The position numbers and the translations under genes were made by a program. From Niebla homalea (lineage: Eukaryota; Ascomycota; Lecanoromycetes; Lecanorales; Ramalinaceae), in contig JAHGAU010000005.1 of assembly GCA_019925105.1 (NCBI GenBank), forward strand, positions 1,674,001 through 1,738,000: DNA of 64,000 nucleotides. The letters are read 5' to 3'. Shown here piece by piece: positions 34,437 to 45,154 of this stretch. The notes below the pieces were generated by a model. It was given only the letters and a program-made list of their open reading frames with translations, searched no databases and was not told the origin of the DNA. Position 1 is the first letter of the stretch, and every line of letters begins with the position of its first letter.

Positions 34437-35639
34437 TTACACCCCTCCCACGGTGTTCGCTTGGGCACCCATCCCCTTCAACCTCTCGATCCTCTCCCTC
34501 TCCTCGCCCCTCCCCTCTACTCTGCCCAAAAACTCCATCCTCCCCAGATAGCTGCCCCCGGCCTTCTCTGCCCTGTCCAATTCCTCCCTCAATCCTTGCC
34601 TCTCCACCTCGGCCTCCCAATCCATCTTGCTCTTCTCCACGGTATTGATCTTCTCTGGCCCTCTCTTCCTCCTCCCAGGTTTCCACGGCTCCACCTTGCT
34701 GGTCAAAGCGAGCGTGCCGTTCCCGCCTATACTCGCGGGGAGGTCTGCGCGGGGTTGGGAAGGTAGGCCGGCAACGAGGCGGGTCGGGTTCGGGTCGAGG
34801 AGGTTGTGACGGGCTAGTGGGCGGCGGAGCGATATCGCGGAGACCTTGGTGGGCGCACCCGAGGTCGTGGAACCTGCCGCTGCGGTGGAGAGGTAGGCTT
34901 GCGCCTCTTTCGAGGAGCGGGGGACGGGTTTGTAGGAGGTGTGGGTTTCGCCGGCGAAGGTGTAGGTGTGGGGGATCTGGATCATGGTGTTGTTGTTGTT
35001 GTTGTTCTCCGAGGCGGGTTCGAGCGCGGTGGTGTCTTTGCTTGGGAATGGCGTTGGAGTTGATACGGTGTGATCTTTGTTGGTGGGAGGAGAAGATGGT
35101 GGTCGTTGGTTGATTGTTTGGGAAGATCGAGGGGTGTTCATGCGGGCCCAGATGTCGTCGATGTTGACGTTGACAGCAGCATTGGTGGATGAGGGTTTCT
35201 TGGAAGAGTCGTCTCGCCTGTTTGGCTTACCATCAGCATCTGGCTCCGAGGGAAAGAACGGGCATTTGACATACCCGCCGCGCCCACTCCTCAAGCGAAC
35301 TCTGATACCTACGCCGTCACTCCCTTCGTCCTCGTCACCTCCTTCTTCCCCAGCATCATCTGGCTGTTGTTCACCCTTCTTGCCTTTCCCCTTTCCTTTC
35401 TTCCGCTTCTTCTTCTCACCCTGGGCAATAATTCCCTCGTCCCCGCTACCCATTTCAAGGTCCCCATCTGCATCAAACTTTCTCTTTGTTGGTTTCCCCT
35501 TCGCTTTGGCTTTCGTAGGCGCTGCTTCGCCTATTTCATCGCTTTCTTCACCTGTGGAGGGGCTTGCTGAAGCATCGAAGTCGGAATCCGAGGCGGAGTT
35601 GTACTCTTCGTTATCTTCAGGTGGGAGTGCGGGAGGCAT
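34437..35639 (-). CDS. SWC5: SWR1 chromatin-remodelling complex subunit Swc5 (BCNT domain)
   Basis: From the ATG at 35639 to 34437. The C-terminal BCNT domain is clear: 'KINTVEKSKMDWEAEVERQG' followed by LREELDRAEK and 'GSYLGRMEFLGRVEGRGEER'. Swc5 works in SWR1, which exchanges H2A for H2A.Z in nucleosomes; the N-terminus binds histones through acidic stretches, seen here as 'EDNEEYNSASDSDFDAS' and 'EEGGDEDEGSDG', beside Lys-rich KKKRKKGKGKGKKG. The frame is open throughout (400 aa), but 35274-35218 has donor GTATGT and acceptor ACAG and is exactly 57 nt, so an in-frame intron is likely. Spliced, the protein is 381 aa and reads SGRGG|RDDSSKK. It shares a 434-bp promoter head to head with the splicing-factor gene. 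Confidence 0.88.
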   Translation of the reverse strand: MPPALPPEDNEEYNSASDSDFDASASPSTGEESDEIGEAAPTKAKAKGKPTKRKFDADGDLEMGSGDEGIIAQGEKKKRKKGKGKGKKGEQQPDDAGEEGGDEDEGSDGVGIRVRLRSGRGGYVKCPFFPSEPDADGKPNRRDDSSKKPSSTNAAVNVNIDDIWARMNTPRSSQTINQRPPSSPPTNKDHTVSTPTPFPSKDTTALEPASENNNNNNTMIQIPHTYTFAGETHTSYKPVPRSSKEAQAYLSTAAAGSTTSGAPTKVSAISLRRPLARHNLLDPNPTRLVAGLPSQPRADLPASIGGNGTLALTSKVEPWKPGRRKRGPEKINTVEKSKMDWEAEVERQGLREELDRAEKAGGSYLGRMEFLGRVEGRGEERERIERLKGMGAQANTVGGV

Positions 35640-36073
35640 TGTGGCAGCTCTGGAGAGAATTGTCTCGCGCAGGGGGTGTTCAAATGTCAGAAATCCCGAA
35701 TTTGAAGTTATAGAGATGTCTTGGTAGAAAGCCGGACACGTGACGTATGTCCCTCAAAACGGCTTAGCTCCTTGGCAAGCTAACTGACTGACACACTAAC
35801 CTAGTAGTCTTCAGCATCTCAACCCTCGTCCGTCCTGCTTCACTCACATAATCTTCTATCACTAATGGATCAACGTGCTCAAATGATATCCCATATAAAG
35901 ATTCAACTCCTATGATGTCTGTTCTGGCGACCAAATTCGAAGAGTAACAATCACAAGGGTTTGATTGACAGTCACCTCCCTCGAGCCTCCTCTAACACCG
36001 TCGAAGTGAACATTTCCTTAATACATCCTTGGCCCCTCAGAATCGGACAAAGACCCTAAACTAGTCCATTACA
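35640..36073. promoter_or_regulatory. Divergent promoter of swc5 and the Rsd1-like splicing factor
   Basis: These 434 bp separate two head-to-head start codons of nuclear gene-expression proteins. No gene is visible. Shared regulation is inference from the arrangement only. Confidence 0.5.
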
Positions 36074-37971
36074 ATGTCAGGCCTTGACGTCGAGGCTCTC
36101 TTAGATTCAACTGCCAATGCAGCCCACAGCAAAGATGAGCCTGGCTCCAAGGACAGAGACGACCGTCATAGGAGCGATCGTCACGAGCGTCACCGCGATG
36201 GTAGTCATCGTGACCGTGACCGTGATCGGCGAAATCGAGACAGAAGTCGAGATAGGGTAAGGAAGGATCGAGACCGTGATGGTGATACGGCAATGGGTAG
36301 TCCCAGAAGCGAGCGCGCAGATGGTCATCGATCAAAAAGACGAAGTCGGAGCCGTGATAGCGGCCGTCACTCACGCCGTCACAGGGACGAAATTGAAGAC
36401 GATCGTCGTGGCTCGGGGGGAGATTACTATCGTGGCGGAGGGCGTCATCGATCCCGATCAAGGTCCCCCCATGGTGATCGTTATTATCGACCTAGTGGTG
36501 ATCGATCTCGCCGCGAAGATGGCAATTACCGTGACAGGAGTCCCGTGCGTGATCGTCGTAAACGCACGCCCAGCCCTAAGGGCAGATCTCCCACGCCCCA
36601 GCCTACCGAAGACGAACGAGACAGGAGGACTGTCTTTGTTCAACAGCTTGCCGCTAGACTCAGGACCAAAGAGCTAATCTCCTTCTTCGAAAAGGTCGGA
36701 CCCGTGAAAGAGGCCCAGATTGTCAAAGACAGAGTCAGTGGGCGATCCAAAGGGTAAGTGCACGTTTGTATATCATCTTGACCCTCCACAGCTAATGATT
36801 CCAAGTGTTGGCTATGTCGAATTCAAGCAGGAAGAATCAGTCGCTCAAGCCATTCAGCTTACCGGACAGAAACTTCTAGGCATTCCCATCATCGCTCAAC
36901 TGACAGAAGCCGAAAAAAATCGACAAGCCCGCAACCCCGAAGCCGCCAACACCAATCCCAACCACGTCCCTTTTCATAGGCTCTATGTAGGCAATATTCA
37001 TTTCAGCATCACTGAGAGCGATCTACAGAATGTCTTTGAACCCTTCGGTGAGCTCGAGTTCGTACAGCTACAGAAAGAGGAGCAAGGGCGTAGCCGTGGC
37101 TACGGTTTCGTACAGTATGTGACTTCATAGTATACCCTCTGACACTGCTGACGTATTTTTTACAGATTCCGTGACCCTACCCAAGCTCGGGAAGCACTGG
37201 AGAAGATGAATGGATTTGATCTTGCTGGGCGCCCCATTCGGGTTGGTCTGGGCAACGATAAGTTCACCCCTGAATCTACTGCAAACCTATTGCAGAGATT
37301 TCACGGACAAGAGCACCAACGAACTTTTCAGGGATCTGCTTTCTCCGGCCACGGAGGTCGTGGTGCTCAGGCGGGTGGTGGTAGCGGTGCCTTCGATCGC
37401 GCTGGTGGCCGCGATAACGAGAAAGGTGGTGGAGCTAGCGCTCTGGACGACACTGATGTTGGCGGGGTAAACTTCAACAATTACAGCCGAGATTCTCTGA
37501 TGAGGAAGCTCGCTCGTACAGATGATCCTGCCCCGGAGACAAATGGCAACGACCCACGCCGAGCCGCTCCCAAGCCCAAGGCGGAAAACAAACCACTGCC
37601 AGTGAGCGTCAGCCAAGCCAGTCGCTGTGTGCTGCTACGTAACATGTTTAACGCCGCTGAGTAAGAGTCTGACTTCTATCTTTCTAACTTGTTACTGACC
37701 TATTATTTATAGGGAGGAAGGCGAGGCTTGGATCAAAGAATTGGAGGACGATGTCCGAGCTGAGTGCAACGAGAAATACGGCAAGGTCGTTCACATCTCT
37801 CTAGATCCGAACACTCAAGGCGACATCTACCTGAAGTTCGACCGCGTCACTGGCGGTGAAAATGCCATCAAGGGATTGAACGGGCGTTTCTTCGGCGGCA
37901 GGCAAATCTCGGCTCAGCCTGTTGTCGATGCGGTCTACAGCTCGCTCTTCTCCCGAACCAGCGCGCTCTAG
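36074..37971 (+). CDS. RNA-binding splicing factor, RBM39/Rsd1 (CC1-like) family
   Basis: Four exons, 36074-36753, 36806-37114, 37166-37660 and 37713-37971 (introns of 52, 51 and 52 nt), giving 580 aa; every join keeps phase. The order is: an RS/RD-rich N-terminus of ~170 residues ([17 protein letters not shown] and similar); RRM1 from '[20 protein letters not shown]' through '[18 protein letters not shown]'; RRM2 from '[20 protein letters not shown]' with RNP1 'RGYGFVQF'; a Gly-rich linker; and a C-terminal atypical RRM of the U2AF-homology type ('[20 protein letters not shown]', '[20 protein letters not shown]', '[14 protein letters not shown]'). This is the CC1-like splicing factor layout (human RBM39, S. 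pombe Rsd1), which links U2AF/SF3b-type components in early spliceosomes. Confidence 0.92.
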
Positions 37972-38528
37972 ACGGCTGCTGACTTGATTCTGTACAGGCC
38001 AGCTCATGGGCTTCATCCCCCAGGACGTCTCGAAGGAAATTTGTGGAACATTTGTGTGACATGGTATGCTTGCTCACTAGGTGGCAAGCGCTTTCTGGCT
38101 TCTTTTTTCTACTCGTGCTTTTTGCCCTGCTTTTCGCCGATGCCTTTGGCTTACATGCTTCTGATCCGTGTCCCAAAACGTACCACAATGTATTGTTGGG
38201 TAGGATAGCTTTGATGAACAGATCTACAGGTTATGCCGCATGTAATGCCAATGTTTTCGGGAAAAAAGAAGACGAGAATTCATTCGTGCAACCTCATTCG
38301 CTTCATGAAAACAGACCATTTCAAACTTTGTGTTGACATCAAGGGCCGTCTTCAAGTTTCAATGACGCTGCTATGAACACTATGACGAAGAGCATTGACA
38401 AAATGACAAGTCAAAACCTTGAGTACCTCTTCTGCATCTTGCCATGGAGCCCTGCTCGTGTCACAATTCATATTGTTGACCACTTTATCTCCCCACCGGC
38501 CTTAACGAAACCCTTTCCTTTACCGACA
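37972..38528. other. Intergenic, no gene recognised
   Basis: A 557-bp gap between the splicing-factor stop and the aldolase-like pseudogene. Only short unsupported frames. Probably the 3' UTR of the splicing factor and the old promoter of the pseudogene. Confidence 0.4.
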
Positions 38529-39870
38529 ATGCTTCGCACTCGCAATCACAACCTCGTTAGCCTCCCGCAACCCACCGACTTCAGGTCCATGCTCACGTCC
38601 AGCTGCATTATCTTAGGTACCCAATGCCGCATCGCCTCCGAGGAAGCCGCCCGCTTCGTCGCCACGCTGCCTCACCACTTTTGCTTTATTGACGGCGTAC
38701 ATGCGCTCTCCTTGAACCCTTCGGCTCCGTCTCACAATACAAACACCTGACACCCTTCCTCTTCATGATTCGACATCTTTCCACTCGAGACGCCATGTCC
38801 CGCCCCGCAATCGCTGACACGCTTTCCACATCCACACAGGAACACTGCCCTCCTGACCCCACCCTCCTGACATCCCTTATCAAAACGATCCAATTCACCT
38901 CTGCCGGCTCCATGGTCCCGTTTGTCCGTCTGCCGCCTTCTTCGCCTGCAGACCTCCTCACCATCCCGCCCATACTGACCCCCACCCTCATCGCCGGCGC
39001 CGGCGGCGTCATCTTGCAGCATGTGCAGAACGCCGAACAAGCACGCGCATTGGTGAAAGTGACGAGGTTTCTACCACTTGGAGGGGCAAGTGGAATCCCA
39101 GAAGCATGCTTCAATGACCATCCATAAACCCCAAAACCACGAACGAAGGGTTATGGTTACTGACCTTGATGTCCGTCCGTCCCTTCGACCAGGATCGTCG
39201 GAGTTCATCCGCCCCCCCCTGGCGGCACCCAGCTCGCACCGACAATTGGTGGGAAATGTCTGTGTACGAGGTCTGGGGAGCAATAATAACACATCGCTGT
39301 GGTTTATGCCGGATCGGAAGATACACCCACTCGGCGTCGACAGTGTGTGGAGAGGGAGATCGGCGCTACTGTCGGAGGCGTGGATGGCGCTGCTGCTCGT
39401 TTGGCACATCAGATCTTCCCGCCTCTTCATGGTTTTGCCGATTGGGTCCTCCCGATGGCGAGGAACCGGGATCTCGCGGAAGCGTTGGACCGGATACAGG
39501 AGGCGGCGGATGAGGCGGGCACAGCCCGGTGAGTACTGATATGGCAAAGATACTGCGTCCTTGGTTGGCGGCGCTGCGCCTGGTCTCTTGTCTTACCTAG
39601 CTTGTACAAGAGGCGAGGCTGATTACGATGTTTGCATAGGTGATGGGTTTTGCGAGCTCTAGGGAGGTGTTGAAGAAGAAGTTAGGGTCGAGGTGGAGGG
39701 CTGTGGTGTGTCATATGGATGCGGAAGAGATTTATGGATCGGGTGTCAAGAGCTTTGAGGAGGGGATGGGCGTTGTAAGGGGTGTGGGTGAGAACGGGAA
39801 GTCAATAGTGCGAGGATGGGAGGGCCCAGTGGTAGGTGAAGGTGAATCTCGTTTGCAGTCGGTCAAGTAG
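38529..39870 (+). pseudogene. Decayed HpcH/HpaI-type aldolase gene
   Basis: Pieces of the HpcH/HpaI aldolase fold lie in order but in different frames. Exon 1 (38529-38696) ends 'FVATLPHHFCFIDG'. A 143-nt GT-AG intron leads to exon 2 (38840-39085), 'EHCPPDPTLLTSLIKTIQF', 'SMVPFVRLPP' and 'IAGAGGVILQHVQNAEQARA', which is the conserved metal and phosphate-binding region. A GC-AG intron (39086-39192) leads to 'RRSSSAPPW' and 'SVYEVW'. After that the homologous pieces alternate between two frames ('IGATVGGVDG', 'SFGTSDLPASSW', 'EALDRIQEAADEAG'). After a last intron (about 39533-39639), whose phase no longer fits, comes 'VMGFASSREVLKKKLGSRWR' with AVVCHMDAEEI. At least three small indels are needed. 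The family normally cleaves 2-keto-3-deoxy or similar acids; no functional protein is expected here. Confidence 0.6.
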
Positions 39871-40849
39871 ATACGATTGAATCCCTTCTTTATGCGAAAG
39901 AAAGAGTCAGCATCATTAAAGCGTCCTGTCGCCGATACATTTCACACAATCTTTTCGACTCATTTGAAAAGAGGTGAGCAAAAATCAATTGCTTGCCTGT
40001 GTCGCTATGTTCGATATTGAAAATTCAAGTGAGTGGTTGACTGCTCCACTTCAAATGTCCAAGGCACACGATGGTTGCTTTAGCTGATGCATACAGTTAT
40101 CTTGAGTAACATATATCTTCGTCAACGACATGTTCCTGCGATTCTCTACATGAAGACGGTCGCCTTCTTTGACCAACGCATTTGCCTCTTTCGACAAGTC
40201 ATTCGCGATCTCGAGTAGGCTGAACTCACGTGGTATTCACGCCTGGCTGAACAAATGGACCTGCACGCTTCCAGCGTGGCGGTGAGTGCGGCGGTGAGTG
40301 CAGCAGCATGTCACGCGCTGCAAACACTTGGTTTATTCACAGATACATGTGACCGCAAATTTCCTTCTGCCATTACCTTGAGACACCCGTGATTCAATTT
40401 GACGGTCTTCTACCTACGCTTCCTTGCTGTCGATTCTTTCGCCCATGACGGTCTCTGGTTGAGTATGCTTAAAAATGCAATTATAAATACCATAAGTAGA
40501 TTTTTGGGACATTGCTCATTCTTCTGAGCCTTACGTCAGTGACCTCTGAAACACTATGCTTTGAGCACAAAAAGCTTATCCTGCATGGTGTTCATACCGG
40601 ATTCACGGGATCCGCATTCTAGAACGAAGCCTTCCAAATTCACGGAACCCAGGTGGGACGTTTCCGAGCCTTGAGGAGGATTTCTCGAGATATATATGCT
40701 CCTCCCCTCGCACTCCTCTTACCGTTACTCTGCCTAAAATCAATTTTTTCACGGCTTCGAGTTTTCTGTTGTTCCTTGCAGCGTGCATAGCAACGTCCTT
40801 CCCTTCTTCAAGCAGCAAAACACATCATACCTTCTACCATTTTTCCGCA
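39871..40849. other. Intergenic, no gene recognised
   Basis: A 979-bp gap. No frame with a recognisable product. The sequence TATATATGCTCCTCCCC at about 40690-40706 could be a TATA region about 155 bp before the next start codon (40850). Confidence 0.4.
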
Positions 40850-42218
40850 ATGTCTAGCAAAGAGCGAGGTCCACACGGCCCCTACACCTCAGACCCATCC
40901 CGCAGCAGTGTTTTTCTTCACCAGATGACAACATCCCCACCCGTAAGCGTCCGGTCATGAAAATAAAGTGAACTGCGCCCGACTGATCTGAATGTAGCCC
41001 ATGTCAAGCACTCCTATCGAATCCACTACCAGAAGGGGTAGCACATATCCCCCTCACAACTTCAAGAGATCTCAAGGCGGGAATGTCGAAGAACTTCTGC
41101 ACACGCTAGATATCTATCGAAACCAAAATAACGAGTTGAGGTCCCACATTGAAGAGTTACGACGTCAAGCAACCGCAGAAAGAACCAGATCCGAGAATTT
41201 CGAACGGCAGTGGCGTAAAGAACAATCAGCTCATAGGGAAAGTTGGGACGAACTTCGTCAAGCTCAAACCAGGATCGCAGTCCTATCACAACGAATCCAA
41301 GACTCTTCACCTGCAGAATCTATAGTGCTCCAGCACCGAGTGAAACCCACCTTACAGCCACCGAGTGATCACCTCACAATTATGCCTCCACCACCATCCT
41401 CCGAGATTGCTCGGCGCAGCAATACCTCCGCGCAAGCACAGCACAAGCATAACCCACTCTCACACAGTCTGCAAAGCCTCTTCGAGCGGACTGGAGAATG
41501 GGCAACTACTTACGCCGAAATCCCAATGGAAGCGGCATTTCAGAGCGTAAGACAAAAGTTCAGCGAACGGCATTTGAAGCCGCCAATTCCCAGCCAACTA
41601 CTTTTCGACTCCGAGACACAATGCCATGCACTTACCGCCCTCATTCTTTGGTGCATGATTGATACAACATTCCAGCCTCAATTCCTGCAGCATTTCAAAC
41701 CTGAATACCGAGAGCAGCTCGTAGCGGACCGCCGCAAGATTAAAGGCGGTATCCCCAGCAACGATCGCCGCGAACTCGCAGAGACACGCGTCCAGGTCAT
41801 TCGGATGTTTGTCAACGATCCCAATTGGGGCAGGTATTTGGATGAATCCGTCACCAATAAGTGCACTGAGCTCTGGAATCTACTGCGCCCACTCTTTGGC
41901 CCAGGCGCTACCTCGCCTGCCGCTTGGGCAGAATTTTTCCGCTTGTTCAGACAGGCAGTCAGCATTGGCCTTTCGATGCATCAGAGAGTGAGTCTCTTTC
42001 GGGTGGATTTTCCTCCAGCTGGCGCCGGTTCTTGCTTCAATCCCGCGGAGATGGTCAATCTGGGGGAATCGGTCAGTGGGGCGCGAACAGGGGTTGGGGC
42101 GGGTGCCCAGAGGCTTAAATTGGCGGTAACACCAGTGATTGTAGAGACCACTTGGGGTTCCAGTGGTGTGATGGAGGTGCAAGATCCTCTTTGTAAGGCG
42201 AGGGTGCTCCTAGAATAG
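40850..42218 (+). CDS. Hypothetical coiled-coil protein
   Basis: Two exons, 40850-40942 and 40998-42218, giving 437 aa. The 55-nt intron has donor GTAAGC and acceptor GTAG, phase 0, joining 'QMTTSPP' to 'PMSSTPIE'. Not recognised as a known family. Residues ~60-130 form a predicted coiled coil rich in Glu, Arg and Gln ('EELLHTLDIYRNQNNELRSH', 'EELRRQATAERTRSENFERQ'). Residues ~185-400 look globular and helical ('ALTALILWCMIDTTFQPQFL', 'TRVQVIRMFVNDPNWGRYLD', 'AAWAEFFRLFRQAVSIGLSM'). The composition is normal and the exon join is clean, so this is likely a real gene, perhaps restricted to related fungi. If only the second ATG (41001) were used, the N-terminal 32 residues would be lost. Confidence 0.7.
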
Positions 42219-42534
42219 GAGCGTACTTACAGATAGATTTTCCCTTGATTCAGACACTTTTGCAATGTAAGGATAGCCTAGTTGCTAGCTTTACAAGTCT
42301 TGATACTCTATCTCAGTCTTATTGCTCTAAAAGCATGACATCGTGAAGAATATCTGATTACGAGTAGTAGTACTGCGGAACTGCTTCCGCCTCTCAACGC
42401 CGGGGCGTAAACAACGCGTCTATATTTGATCACTGCCACTGCCTTGCGCCTAACCTTCTCGCAATTATCGTCTCTCCCAGGCCATTACACCAAAGATCTG
42501 CATTTGGCACTGACATTACCAATTATCCCGCAAC
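42219..42534. promoter_or_regulatory. Upstream region of the Mis12/Mtw1 gene
   Basis: A 316-bp gap between the coiled-coil gene stop and the kinetochore gene start. No further gene is visible; it likely carries the promoter of the latter. Confidence 0.4.
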
Positions 42535-43651
42535 ATGACCGACCCTACCCGCAGAGCCGACGCCCTCCTCACAGATCATTTCACATACACGCCCCTCGTA
42601 CCTCACCCCTTTCCCCCCCGACCTCCCCTTCACTAACCATTCCCGCAACAGTCCCTCATCGACGACATAATCAACGCCGTCAACACGATCATCTACCAAG
42701 CCCTCGACGCCATCGAAGACGGCCTCCTCAAGATCCCCCCCCAACACCTCGGTTTCCCCACCCCTGCCTCCACCAACGCGGATGCCGAGGATGGCGGAAA
42801 AGCCGAGGACAAAGCGCGCGAGGAGATCGAAGAGGGCGTGCACAGGCTGGAGACGTTGCTGGAGAGCACGGTGGACAAGAGCTTCGACAAGTTCGAGATC
42901 TACACGCTGAGGAACATCCTGACCGTGAACGAGGAGGTGGGGCGGTGGGTCAGGTTGGCGCATTACGAGGTGGGTCCTTCTCCAGCTGCCGGGTTCCGTT
43001 GAGCTTTGTTATGCGTGGGGGGAGGAAAAGGTGAAGGAAGGCTAATGAGTGGGGAAATGGTTGGGGGGATTGTAGGGGCTGCAGCTGCCGCTGGAGGAGA
43101 ATACGCCGACGCCGGAGAGGATCGCGCAGTTGAGGCGGAGGAAGCATGAGACTGCTAAGCTCAATGCGCTGTTGAGGGCCAGGCAGGCCGGGAATTCGAG
43201 GCTGGTGGAGGAGGTCAAGGGTCTGGTTTCGGCTCAAGTCAAAGATGGTGATTCTGCGGCAGCGTCGCCCTCGTTGGCGTTCTTGCAGGACGGGAGAGGA
43301 GAGCAGGAATTTGTTACGCAAGCACAGTTTGCTACAAGTCAATTGCCGGCCCTGAGGGAGTTGGTGGCGAAATTGAGGCCGAGGGCTGAGAAGCTGAGGA
43401 CGGGGAGGGGAGGGGCGGAGGTGGATATGTCAAGTAAGAAAGAGGAGAGAAGGAGGTATATTGAGAGTGGTGTAATGCGGGTGATGGATAGGAACGGCCT
43501 AGGCGCCGGAGAGGGCGGAGTAGATGTGACGAGAGGTGAGGAAAGAAGAGGCAGAGAAGATGTGGAAATGTTGGAGGGTGTTGTTGGGACAGGGGTCGGA
43601 GAGACAGAGGAGAGAAGGCGAGAAGGTCAAGGAGACGAGATGGAGGAGTAG
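42535..43651 (+). CDS. MTW1: Kinetochore MIND complex subunit Mis12/Mtw1
   Basis: Three exons, 42535-42597, 42652-42969 and 43076-43651 (introns of 54 and 106 nt), giving 318 aa. The Mis12 domain begins right at the N-terminus: 'LLTDHFTYTPL|SLIDDIINAVNTIIYQ', 'EGVHRLETLLESTVDKSFDK' then FEIYTLRNIL, which is the head and first helix of Mtw1. Coiled-coil segments follow after the second join ('QLRRRKHETAKLNALLRARQ', 'LPALRELVAKLRPRAEKLRT'). Mis12/Mtw1 pairs with Nnf1 and, with Dsn1-Nsl1, connects inner-kinetochore CENP-C to the Ndc80 complex. The C-terminal 90 residues are Glu/Arg/Gly-rich and probably disordered. Convergent with the macro-domain gene, 132 bp between stops. Confidence 0.85.
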
Positions 43652-43783
43652 GAAAGCTGGGTGCCTGATAATTTTCACGACGATTTCCCTAGGAAGCTCG
43701 CGGTTGGTTGGACTTGATTTTGCATTGCGTTGAAACCTATATAGTGTTTCCATCGACACCCTGTCTCAGCAGACCGTCTGACT

Positions 43784-44659
43784 TCATTTCAGCCAGCCAT
43801 CCAACCCTCTTTGTTTTCTCTCCCTTCCACTCTTGCGCAAGCTAGCTTTCAGCCCATCCACTTTCACCTTGTCCATTTCATCACCTCCATCAACACCATC
43901 ATCCTTCTTCACTTTCTTCTCACCCTTCCCCTGTCCTGATCTCATCTTCCTCTTCCTCCCCGTGCCCTCCCCCTCCTTAGGCGTCACAATAACCATATCC
44001 ACCCCACCCTCCTTCAAAACCTCCTCCGTCCTTTCCCACTCCACGCCAAACATCCCACTGTTGATCTTGACACTCCAAACCCTCTCGATGCCTCCATTCT
44101 CCCCATTCCCATCTTCCTTTTCCCCCGTCGATTTCCTCAACCCCTTCAGCTGCGCCCTCAGATCCGCGACCGCCTTCCTCGTATTCGCCACAATCTCCTC
44201 AACCCCATCAACCTGCCTCCCATAACCCCAACTCGTGAACAGGCAGCCCACCCAGTGCCCCTTTCGCCCCTCCTCCCCTTCCCCGTCAGCCTGCGGTGGG
44301 ATCATCAGACACGTGCCCACCAACGAGTTCTGCCATTCCTTTGCAAGCCTCGATGAGGGAGATGGATTAGCCGATGGGTTGGGCAGGGTGAGGCAGTGCT
44401 TGTTGTACACCTTGAAAGCGTGGGGGTATTGGGCTTTGAACGCGGCGGCGACGCCGGCGCCCCAGGAGCCGCGCGCGTTGCAGGCGTGGAGGAGGAGGGT
44501 GTGGGGTGGGGCGGCGAAGATTGACGCGTTCGGGAGGTGGGTGATGCTTGCTGGGAGGTTGGAGGGCGCGGGTTGGGGGGGTGTGGGTGGGGGGTCTGAG
44601 GGTTCGGTGGTTGGAGGGTTGGAGTCTGCTGGTTTGGACTCCACTGCTTTGCGATCCAT
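43784..44659 (-). CDS. Macro-domain protein, Poa1-like ADP-ribose-1''-phosphate phosphatase
   Basis: 291 aa from the ATG at 44659; the open frame continues to a TTG at 44779, not used. After a Pro-rich N-terminus (~35 residues), the macro domain reads 'LLLHACNARGSWGAGVAAAF' and 'KAQYPHAFKVYNKHC', the Poa1-type variant of the ADP-ribose binding loop (N-x-x-G-x-W-G-x-G-V/I-A), then 'LVGTCLMIPPQ', 'HWVGCLFTSWGYGR' and 'VWSVKINSGMFGVEWERTEE'. Yeast Poa1 removes the phosphate from ADP-ribose 1''-phosphate produced during tRNA splicing; the same role is inferred here. The C-terminal ~80 residues are Lys/Asp-rich (GRKRKMRSGQGKGEKKVKKD) and could direct the protein to the nucleus; yeast Poa1 lacks them. 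Confidence 0.82.
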   Translation of the reverse strand: MDRKAVESKPADSNPPTTEPSDPPPTPPQPAPSNLPASITHLPNASIFAAPPHTLLLHACNARGSWGAGVAAAFKAQYPHAFKVYNKHCLTLPNPSANPSPSSRLAKEWQNSLVGTCLMIPPQADGEGEEGRKGHWVGCLFTSWGYGRQVDGVEEIVANTRKAVADLRAQLKGLRKSTGEKEDGNGENGGIERVWSVKINSGMFGVEWERTEEVLKEGGVDMVIVTPKEGEGTGRKRKMRSGQGKGEKKVKKDDGVDGGDEMDKVKVDGLKASLRKSGRERKQRGLDGWLK

Positions 44660-45154
44660 GGTGGGTGGGTGAGTGATAAAGGCTTCGATGGACCAGAGAG
44701 AGGTCAGGAATGTTTCAAGCCGGGACGATGAGATGAGGGTGAATCTTGTTGGGAACGCAATGTCATCGTTGTTGCGCAATGGTGATAAGATGATAGTTAG
44801 GAAGGTGAGCTAGCCGCATATTTGTTCACTTCCTTGCAAATCATGACTTGATATCCAGTCTAAGCAAGACCACATGGTCCTGCGTATCACTCATGCAGTA
44901 CGATCAAGGATTGCACGTATTTTGAGAAGCTCGACGATATCCTTGCTGGCATTCTGCAACGGCCTACTACTCAGATGAGACATGTCTTTTAGTGGACCCC
45001 TCGGACGCATCCATCAAACGCCAAGGGCCAGCGAGAGATCTCAACCTTAATTCCATTCGCTCCCACTCCCAGGATCGATAACGTCAATATCTCACCCGCA
45101 TATTCCTCCTCCCCTTTTCGCACTACGACTTTTCGTCTTTCCACCATTCCTGAG
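44660..45154. promoter_or_regulatory. Divergent region between the macro-domain and MFS genes, left part
   Basis: These ~500 bp lie left of the inverted-repeat element. No gene is visible. The right part of the divergent region is the element plus about 200 bp of C/T-rich leader before the MFS start. Confidence 0.4.

Noticed and set aside
33763..34686. 307-aa minus frame over the hypothetical Pro/Ser gene and the swc5 3' end
   Set aside because: Its translation is the complement of repeat-rich coding sequence and includes long runs of Ser and Pro with no conserved block.
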